This document shows, one piece after another, positions 1-5,897 of a stretch of 32,031 nucleotides of DNA (within the stretch, counting starts at the first letter, position 1; every line of letters begins with the position of its first letter). Made by a program: the position numbers and the translations under genes. Below the pieces are notes generated by a model. It made no database searches and was not told the origin of the DNA. It saw nothing but the letters and a program-made list of their open reading frames with translations. Location of the stretch: positions 1 through 32,031 of the IMG/VR virus record IMGVR_UViG_3300021964_000286, one strand, 5' to 3'. Origin of the DNA: a virus.

Positions 1-83
1 TGACATCCAGGTTTTTTTATATTTTTAAATATAATGAATATGCTTGCTAAGAGCATTATCGATATGATTAAACCTTCGGTCAT
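1..83 (-). CDS. Small membrane protein, partial (cut by window edge)
   Basis: An ATG at 83-81 overlaps the stop codon of the upstream gene in the classic ATGA arrangement (4-bp overlap), which suggests translational coupling. The frame stays open to the window edge. The 27 visible codons start MTEGLIISIMLLASIFIIFK and give one strong hydrophobic segment (about residues 4-19) followed by lysines, so an N-terminal membrane anchor is likely. The C-terminal part lies outside the window. Function is unknown. The call rests on the overlap geometry and the uninterrupted frame. Confidence 0.5.
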   Translation of the reverse strand, partial: MTEGLIISIMLLASIFIIFKNIKKPGC

Positions 84-367
84 AGTTTATAAATTTTAAG
101 AGTCAAATCACCTGTTCCTTTAATTAACCTATGATAAGTCTCTTTAGGTATAAATAGTTTGTTTTTCTGTAATGTACGTGGTATATCGTTATCTAATTGA
201 AATTTCCAATCAGTACCGTGTATAGGTTCTATATACCTATCTTCTTTATCTCTATGCCATACGAATTCAAATGAGGGAGTATTTTCTAAGAACTCTCTTA
301 TTATATAACCGTTTTCCTGTTTTTCAGAATACGGTCTACCAGTAACCTGAGAAGTTTGATGATCCAC
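80..367 (-). CDS. Small conserved phage protein, cupin-like motif
   Basis: A 95-residue protein whose C-terminal two thirds carry FVWHRDKEDRYIE, a WKFQLDNDIP stretch and an IPKETYHRLIKGTGDL stretch. From memory, this 'WHRD.EDR ... W.FQ.D ... IPK..YHR.IKG' pattern recurs in short proteins of T4-like marine phages; the spaced histidines and predicted beta strands look cupin-like. No catalytic role is established. The start is a GTG at 367 lying inside the end of the upstream gene (32-bp overlap). A start further in, near the IIREFLE stretch, would remove most of the overlap but offers no ATG, so the exact start is uncertain. The next gene starts inside its stop codon. Confidence 0.6.
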   Translation of the reverse strand: MDHQTSQVTGRPYSEKQENGYIIREFLENTPSFEFVWHRDKEDRYIEPIHGTDWKFQLDNDIPRTLQKNKLFIPKETYHRLIKGTGDLTLKIYKL

Positions 368-1121
368 CTAGTGATTTCCAATAACGGCCTATATTACAAG
401 ACCAATAACCTGCTTTTGTTTTATCTTTCTTTTGAGCACATTTATGACGTGCTGCAAATGAAGCTCTTGCTCCTTTTTGTTTAAACTTAACTGAAAGACC
501 AGTATCACCAAATGATACTTTTTTTACATTTCCTTTTTTTGATTTAACATAGACGTAGAATTTTTTACTTCCACCTCTTTTAGGTTTGTTAAGTGCGACT
601 TTTTTTCCTCTATATTCTGCTTCTGGAATATAATCAACTGATGCTTTTAGCATTTCAAAACCATTGTAGTCAAAACTTTCGTTTTGAAGACTGACTGCTT
701 TTCTTAGTTTGTCCATGTTTATGTTACCTCCTATAGATTCAACTAATTCTTTGATCATTTCATAATCAATCATTTCATCTATGGAAGCTGCTTCATCGAT
801 TAGGTCATCATTTTCGATCATTTGATCGATAAGAGCACCTATTTCAAATAAAGGATTATAATTAGGAGATACCATAGGTAAATCTAAAGGTACTCTCATA
901 CCATTGTATTCAGCATATTCTCCAATATCAGTAGTCTCTAATAACTCTTGATCTACTTCACTTAACTCAATATCACCGTTTCTAACGGCTTCTCTTGCTT
1001 CGGCAAATAATTGTATAAATGCCTCAGAGTTATAACGGTAGACATGCTCGTGTAATGAGAGACCATTGTCTAAGTGGTATTGTAGTGATGGGTATCCTAC
1101 TACTTCTCTTAATTTAATCAT
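336..1121 (-). CDS. Conserved T4-like phage protein with basic Cys/Trp C-terminal domain
   Basis: A 261-residue protein in two parts. Residues 1-175 are acidic and helical, with a conserved-looking ETTDIGEYAEYNGMRVPLD segment (about 62-80). Residues 176-250 form a basic domain beginning KPKRGGSKKFYVYVK, then KKVSFGD, a FAARHKC stretch (about 222-228) and GYWSCNIGRYW (238-248). I recall this 'KKF.VYVK ... KKVSFGD ... F.ARH.C ... YWSC' domain in several T4-like marine phage proteins, where the paired Cys and His could bind metal or nucleic acid; its function is not established. The start ATG follows an A-rich leader with no Shine-Dalgarno. The protein may be virion- or head-associated, but nothing in the sequence decides this. 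Confidence 0.65.
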   Translation of the reverse strand: MIKLREVVGYPSLQYHLDNGLSLHEHVYRYNSEAFIQLFAEAREAVRNGDIELSEVDQELLETTDIGEYAEYNGMRVPLDLPMVSPNYNPLFEIGALIDQMIENDDLIDEAASIDEMIDYEMIKELVESIGGNINMDKLRKAVSLQNESFDYNGFEMLKASVDYIPEAEYRGKKVALNKPKRGGSKKFYVYVKSKKGNVKKVSFGDTGLSVKFKQKGARASFAARHKCAQKKDKTKAGYWSCNIGRYWKSLGGSSNFSGYW

Positions 1122-1124
1122 AAT

Positions 1125-1394
1125 TTATTTTTTTTCTTTTAATACGTTAGGATTTATAAATGATGAGCCATCTTTTTTATACATCTTAAATGCTGCTACA
1201 ATTTGATCCTGGAGGTTTTCATCTTTTAAATCAGTAATAATTTCTGCAAATCTATCTGGTCCTATGTTATTAACTAATTTTAAAAGTATTTCTCTTGATA
1301 CTCCTTTTTCTTCATTAACTCCATATGTGATACAAGGTGTTTGTCCACATCCGCAGTTCTTTTCTTCCTTAAGTATTATCTGACTCAGTTTCAT
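1125..1394 (-). CDS. Hypothetical small protein
   Basis: An 89-residue protein that I do not recognise. It opens MKLSQIILKEEKNCGCGQTPC, where a CGC...C cluster (residues 14-21) could bind metal. The remainder is a predicted helical segment (LLKLVNNIGPDRFAEIITDL, 38-57) with a Lys-rich tail. The N-terminus (MKL.Q.I.KE) resembles that of the structural-region protein at 23361-23834 (MKLDQLRKIIREE), so a shared assembly or targeting leader is possible but unproven. It overlaps the preceding nuclease-like gene by 26 bp and is followed three bases later by the next gene, consistent with one co-transcribed unit. Confidence 0.6.
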   Translation of the reverse strand: MKLSQIILKEEKNCGCGQTPCITYGVNEEKGVSREILLKLVNNIGPDRFAEIITDLKDENLQDQIVAAFKMYKKDGSSFINPNVLKEKK

Positions 1395-1800
1395 AGTTAA
1401 AATCTTTTCGGTAAAACTTGGCTAATATATTATCATTAATGTATTCTCCGTGCTCAAGTACCTCTTTTATAAATAGGTATTTACACTCAAAATATGTTAG
1501 AAGCTTTTTTGTAGGTACAAACTGTAAGATTTCTCTTGAAAACTCTTCTTGTTTACCTTCTTTTAAAAGCTGTTTAATAGTTTGATGTGAACCGTAATAG
1601 GTTTTCCAATCAGATTCTTTAACTACTTTTCTTTTTCTTTTTTGACCTTTGAGTGGAGGTAACTTTCTATTAAATTGAAGTACTTTTTTACCTAAGTATT
1701 TATCACCGGTTGGATTATGAATCACTTCATAGATAAAACCAAATGTATTTTTAGGCATTTCTTCTATGCTCTCTATAACTTTTCCTTTATGTAACCACAT
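1369..1800 (-). CDS. GIY-YIG-like endonuclease candidate
   Basis: A 143-residue protein with a degenerate GIY-YIG core: GFIYEVIHNPTGDKYLGKK (residues 21-39) supplies the two Tyr/Gly elements. It is followed by a basic block (KGQKRKRKVVKESDWKTYYGS, 51-71) and a helix with ECKYLF (105-110), whose Glu would be the metal ligand. Similar short proteins with 'SDWKTYYGS' and 'NILGKFYR'-like endings are scattered through T4-like phages; they are usually annotated as putative endonucleases, and their physiological role (homing, repair or host DNA attack) is unknown. It starts directly after the oxygenase gene with no gap. Family membership is moderately supported; activity is inference. Confidence 0.6.
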   Translation of the reverse strand: MWLHKGKVIESIEEMPKNTFGFIYEVIHNPTGDKYLGKKVLQFNRKLPPLKGQKRKRKVVKESDWKTYYGSHQTIKQLLKEGKQEEFSREILQFVPTKKLLTYFECKYLFIKEVLEHGEYINDNILAKFYRKDFNYETESDNT

Positions 1801-2349
1801 TTAATCCCTATAAAAACCCGAGACTTGCATTGTAAATTTATCTTTTTGACCAGCATTTGCTGAAAGATGTAGTACTGAACTGTCCCATAGCCAAGCTTCC
1901 CCTGCTTTCCAATCAACAGAAGTTTTCCATTTATTGTTTTCGTGAATGTCTTGGTACTGAATCATATGACCTATTTTCCAGTCTTCAAGGTACATATTTA
2001 ATCTAACTTTTGTTCTCTTGTCGTCCGGGTATAATTTTTTAAATTTAAAGAATGTATCTCTATGTAGTGTTATTACGTTGCCAGGAGGTTGCATAATAGT
2101 AGATATTGTTTTAATCTCCATGTTTAATTTATCTTCCCATCCTTCAAATATTTTGTCTTCCGGATCATACCAAAGCTGCTGTATAACAGTGTTGTTTTCA
2201 TCATAAGAGTACCCATCACCGTATTCTGTGTATAAATCGTTCTGCTCTACTCTTTGGTACGAGAGACACGATCCTTTATGTGCGTTATAGTCCTGATTAG
2301 GTGGAAGAAAATAACTGTAGTCAAAATCTAATTTAATTTTTTCTAACAT
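1801..2349 (-). CDS. 2OG-Fe(II) oxygenase, single domain
   Basis: A 182-residue enzyme of the 2-oxoglutarate/Fe(II) dioxygenase fold. The iron triad is visible: LHRDTF gives H96 and D98, and SSVLHLSANAG gives H161. K171 in the following DKFTMQVSGF segment is a candidate 2OG-binding base. The PPGNVITLHRD and EDWKIGHMIQ stretches match a family common in marine T4-like phages. The substrate is unknown. In cellular proteins this fold hydroxylates amino-acid side chains, and in this window the gene closes an operon of a prolyl hydroxylase and glycosyltransferases (six bases after the fucosyltransferase-like gene). A role in modifying the same polypeptide or glycan is reasonable inference; nucleic-acid demethylation is the main alternative. 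Confidence 0.8.
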   Translation of the reverse strand: MLEKIKLDFDYSYFLPPNQDYNAHKGSCLSYQRVEQNDLYTEYGDGYSYDENNTVIQQLWYDPEDKIFEGWEDKLNMEIKTISTIMQPPGNVITLHRDTFFKFKKLYPDDKRTKVRLNMYLEDWKIGHMIQYQDIHENNKWKTSVDWKAGEAWLWDSSVLHLSANAGQKDKFTMQVSGFYRD

Positions 2350-2355
2350 ACTTTT

Positions 2356-3411
2356 TTATTTATTATAGAAATAGTCTTTTATAGCATCTAAGTGCTCTTT
2401 ACTATAAATATACACTCTTATGTCTTTTCCTATTGCTAAGTGTTCTTTCTCTGTTAGTAGGGTATGCAGCTTAGTATATTCTTTCTGGTAATAACCTATA
2501 TCGTCAACTTGAAGGTTTGGTTTATAGTAAAGTTTTTCAGTATTTTTTTTTCTAATTTCTAATGACTGTGGGCTATGACTATGGTAGTGCCATGGTTCCC
2601 AAAACGGTAAATCAAATTGGTGTACATCGATGTTGGGGTTAAGAAGTATCGAATATGTGGAAACGTTAGACTGTTGTCTAATAAGTAAATCACATCTTGA
2701 TAATAAAATAGACTCTATTAAAACTTGCTCACCGTAATCAATATTATCTTCATTAAAGATAGTTTCGTGTAAAGCTACTTTTTCAAAACTGATATCTAAT
2801 CTAGTACTAGAATAAAAAATTATTTTACTTTTAAATTTTTCTTGAAGTCTATTAATTACAAATAAATTGTCAGTAGCTACAAATACTCTACCGTAGTCAG
2901 TTAGTTTGTTTTCGATAAGTTTTTCAAAATAACTTATTGGTAGATTGGGTCTTCCTTTGTCAAAAAAACTATCAGTACCTCTTATATGTATACCTACTAC
3001 TTTACCTTCAAAATGCTTCTGTATAAAATTTTCTACTTTTTTTAAAATATGCGGTCTAACTTTTAAATAGTTTTTAACCGTGTTAGAATGTATTTTTAAT
3101 TCTTCAACTGATTTTTGATATATGTGCAGGCTATGGTCGTATGGTGCACCTACTAGTTCCATTCTAAATAGAAGATTAGGAGCTGGTTGGGGCTGTATAA
3201 AATACCTATCCCAAGGATTAGTTTGAAAATATTTATCTTCTATACTATGAAACCCAGTAATTTTACCAGAAAGGTCCATATAAGGTTGAACATCCTCATC
3301 CGGTATGTAATTTCTAAGTTCTTCTACCATTACTATATACTGTAATATTAATGAGTGTAATGCTCGTCTATGTCCTGATGGTGCAAACCTAGCTAAATTT
3401 CCTATATCCAT
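2356..3411 (-). CDS. Fucosyltransferase-like GT-B glycosyltransferase
   Basis: A 351-residue protein with the signature of the NodZ / O-fucosyltransferase superfamily. VVGIHIRGTD (138-147) provides the H-x-R-x-x-D motif that binds the GDP-sugar phosphates; NPWDRYF (65-71) resembles the conserved 'W.YFF' segment; FVATDN (177-182) and LLSRCDLLIRQQSNVSTYS (236-254) match the C-terminal Rossmann part. The classic N-terminal GGLGNR loop is not evident, so the acceptor half is divergent. The expected reaction is transfer of fucose, or another GDP-sugar, to a glycan or Ser/Thr. It lies one base after the carbamoyltransferase and six before the oxygenase. The C-terminal 90 residues (after WEPWHYHSHSP) are unrecognised. 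Sugar specificity cannot be read from sequence. Confidence 0.75.
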   Translation of the reverse strand: MDIGNLARFAPSGHRRALHSLILQYIVMVEELRNYIPDEDVQPYMDLSGKITGFHSIEDKYFQTNPWDRYFIQPQPAPNLLFRMELVGAPYDHSLHIYQKSVEELKIHSNTVKNYLKVRPHILKKVENFIQKHFEGKVVGIHIRGTDSFFDKGRPNLPISYFEKLIENKLTDYGRVFVATDNLFVINRLQEKFKSKIIFYSSTRLDISFEKVALHETIFNEDNIDYGEQVLIESILLSRCDLLIRQQSNVSTYSILLNPNIDVHQFDLPFWEPWHYHSHSPQSLEIRKKNTEKLYYKPNLQVDDIGYYQKEYTKLHTLLTEKEHLAIGKDIRVYIYSKEHLDAIKDYFYNK

Positions 3412-3412
3412 T

Positions 3413-4975
3413 TTATTTTTTTATATAATATTTTTCTAACACTAACCCGTCGAGCCTAGTATTCTCTAACAGGTAAAAAGCATCTCTATATGTGTTTAAT
3501 ATAGGCTTACCTGCTACATTAAAAGATGTATTTAAAAGTACTCCAATACCTGTCTTTTCATCTAGCTTCGTTAACAGTTCATAAAGGTATTCATTTTGTC
3601 CCTGAGTAACTGTCTGCACTCTAGCAGTATCATCTACATGAGTTATAGGTTTTAATTTATCTTTATATTCCGGTCTAACTTTAGGAGAAAATGACATCCA
3701 TCTTGATTCTTGATTAAATTCAAAAAACTTATTTACGTCTTCTAATCTAACTACCGGAGCAAAAGGTCTATAGTACTCTCTATTTTTTACTTTTTCGTTC
3801 AATATACCTTTCATATCTTCAATGCCGGGGTAACATATTATACTTCTATTACCTAAAGCTCTAGGACCTATCTCAGAACCTTCATTTACTATTCCTATAA
3901 TACTACCTTTTAATAAATCTTCGATTAGTCTATCTGTATCTATAGAAGCATTAGTATTATAAAGGTGTTCTGATAATGTCTGTTTATCCCATACCTCTGG
4001 TCCTTTATATGTTACGTCTACCTGTTCTGAAGGTTGTAGATAGTGTAGCATAAACCCTAAAGAAAGTCCGCAATCATTTGGATTGGGAGGTACAAATGTT
4101 TTTATTTGGTTGTTAACAGCTGTGTTATTAAGTATATTTAATGCACAACCACCAGTCAGAATTAGATTATTGTTTGCTATTTCTCTAATATGAGTAGTAG
4201 TGTTCATAAAAATATCCTCAAATACATGTTGGGATGTTCTTACTATATTTTTTTCTAATTCACCGGAAAGTTCGTCTGGGAGTTTTAGTTTATCTTTTAG
4301 GTATTTATAATTTTCATATCTTGTTTGTTTAGTCATATGGTGTCCTTTGTAGTATTCTTGCAGTACATCAACGTACTCTTCTACTACTTCACCATACCCG
4401 GCTAGCCCCATTAATTTACCGGCATACACTAAATAAGCATTTAACCAAGTATCTTTTCTTATTGAATTACAATGGTGTCCTATTTCAGCATACTTTTCTC
4501 CTATATTGTAATCGTAGTTCTTATCAATAAGTTTAAGTCCATTTTTTCTATTACAGCTATAGTAATTATAACAGCCATCATTACCTCCTCCATCAAACGA
4601 TATTATAATAGCATCATACAGATCTGATTGATAAAATGCACCTGCTGCGTGTCCTTCTTGGTGAAATACCTCTATTAATTTTTCAGCACTAAAATATTTT
4701 AAGATACCTTTTTCAGAATCTAACAATCTAGAAAGTGCTCTTATATCATCTTGATTTGCAATTAAATTTAAATACCTTGTGGCTTTATACTTAATTTTAA
4801 AATACTGTAATATTCTTGAAATTACTTCTAAAGGTTCATAAGCAGGTATATACCATAAAAGTCCGGCATTTTTAGTATTTGTAAAACGTTCTATTTCTAC
4901 TATTTCTAAAACTTGACCATTTTTAGCTAATGTTATAGAAGCATTGTGACCTGTATATATAGCTATGTTAAACAT
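3413..4975 (-). CDS. NodU/TobZ-family O-carbamoyltransferase
   Basis: A complete 520-residue carbamoyltransferase. The N-terminal Kae1-like domain begins with YTGHNAS and VEIERFTN (26-33) and carries FHQEGHAAGAFY (104-115), with the metal-binding histidines H105 and H109. SFDGGGNDG (126-134), LTGGCALN (273-280) and PNDCGLSLG (299-307) are the ATP/carbamoyl-adenylate region. The YrdC-like C-terminal signature EIGPRALGNRSI (368-379) and YYRPFAP (401-407) is intact. The family makes carbamoyl-adenylate from carbamoyl phosphate and ATP and carbamoylates hydroxyls of sugars and antibiotics. Phage members have also been reported to carbamoylate 5-hydroxymethylcytosine in DNA. Its position between glycosyltransferases (8-bp overlap upstream, one-base gap downstream) favours a glycan acceptor; DNA remains the alternative. 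Confidence 0.93.
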   Translation of the reverse strand: MFNIAIYTGHNASITLAKNGQVLEIVEIERFTNTKNAGLLWYIPAYEPLEVISRILQYFKIKYKATRYLNLIANQDDIRALSRLLDSEKGILKYFSAEKLIEVFHQEGHAAGAFYQSDLYDAIIISFDGGGNDGCYNYYSCNRKNGLKLIDKNYDYNIGEKYAEIGHHCNSIRKDTWLNAYLVYAGKLMGLAGYGEVVEEYVDVLQEYYKGHHMTKQTRYENYKYLKDKLKLPDELSGELEKNIVRTSQHVFEDIFMNTTTHIREIANNNLILTGGCALNILNNTAVNNQIKTFVPPNPNDCGLSLGFMLHYLQPSEQVDVTYKGPEVWDKQTLSEHLYNTNASIDTDRLIEDLLKGSIIGIVNEGSEIGPRALGNRSIICYPGIEDMKGILNEKVKNREYYRPFAPVVRLEDVNKFFEFNQESRWMSFSPKVRPEYKDKLKPITHVDDTARVQTVTQGQNEYLYELLTKLDEKTGIGVLLNTSFNVAGKPILNTYRDAFYLLENTRLDGLVLEKYYIKK

Positions 4976-5897
4976 TAAGTACTTTACAGTTTTTAATATC
5001 TATATTAGCAAAATTCTCATAATCTGCTAATGTACGTTTCGAGCCTAAACCGTAGCTACCTAAATCTTCTTCAAATACTAACTTTTTTAATCTCTCCATA
5101 GCAACACTTGAATGTTTATGTACAACTTCTTCTGTGTTAGTATTATAGTGTTTATCCGGTGTTTTTGGATGAGCTCTATGCCATGCAATAATTTGACTAG
5201 GTGTATAAATATCATATCCGTGAGTATAAGATCTTATAGCTAAAGCAAATTCTTCTCCTGTGTAATAGTGTAGTGGGTCTTGTTCTACTTCCTTAACCCA
5301 TTTACCTGAGCTAAATATAAATCCTCCGTATAGTACCTTTATATTTACAGGTCTAAAATTAGTGTCTTGTATATTGTTATAACCTCCGTACACAGGCCAG
5401 TATTGGTGAGATATACTACTTATAATAGGAATATTTAATTTAGATATATCATCTAAGTAGTCCAAGCTTAAGTCTATACCTTTTTCATCGTCTCTTGAGT
5501 AACAGGGCGGTAAAAAAGATATTAATGGCTTTTCTACACCCGCCTCCTTTAAATCTTTATAGTCTTTTATAACTATTTCATCCCATCCTTTTATAAATCT
5601 AGAATGAGAGTCAACTTGTAGTGAAAATTTTTCTCCATTATAATTTTGTTGTGCTATATTTCTAGCCCAGCAACCTCCTTTTGAATCTTTATAGTAATAT
5701 TTATCTACTACTATGTTATACTTTTTAACTAAATCATCTACACAATGTTCATTAGTCTTATCTATGTCATTATATTGTAGGCAAATTGAAAACAGTAAAT
5801 TATCTGGGTGTTTAGCTTTGTTTATACAGTCTAGTATAGTGTGTCTAATCTCGTAATCTATATAGCTAGCTATAGCTACAAATATAGTGTTCTTCAT
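4968..5897 (-). CDS. GT60-type polypeptide GlcNAc-transferase-like enzyme
   Basis: A 309-residue GT-A enzyme matching the Skp1/mucin GlcNAc-transferase family (CAZy GT60) from memory. It has the N-terminal TIFVAIASYID (4-14), CWARN (76-80), SLQVDSHSRF..GWD (92-106) with D96-S97-H98 as the DxH metal motif, LYGGFIFSSG (189-198), a TGEEFALAIRSYTHGYD stretch (213-229) and IIAWHRAH (236-243). Characterised members put GlcNAc on hydroxyproline of Dictyostelium Skp1 or on Thr of trypanosome mucins. Here the likely acceptors are hydroxylated Pro or Thr in the proline-rich virion proteins (inference). The start overlaps the stop of the large glycosyltransferase by 4 bp (ATGA). The C-terminus of that upstream protein is a second copy of the same domain, so a duplication or fission occurred in this lineage. 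Confidence 0.82.
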   Translation of the reverse strand: MKNTIFVAIASYIDYEIRHTILDCINKAKHPDNLLFSICLQYNDIDKTNEHCVDDLVKKYNIVVDKYYYKDSKGGCWARNIAQQNYNGEKFSLQVDSHSRFIKGWDEIVIKDYKDLKEAGVEKPLISFLPPCYSRDDEKGIDLSLDYLDDISKLNIPIISSISHQYWPVYGGYNNIQDTNFRPVNIKVLYGGFIFSSGKWVKEVEQDPLHYYTGEEFALAIRSYTHGYDIYTPSQIIAWHRAHPKTPDKHYNTNTEEVVHKHSSVAMERLKKLVFEEDLGSYGLGSKRTLADYENFANIDIKNCKVLNV

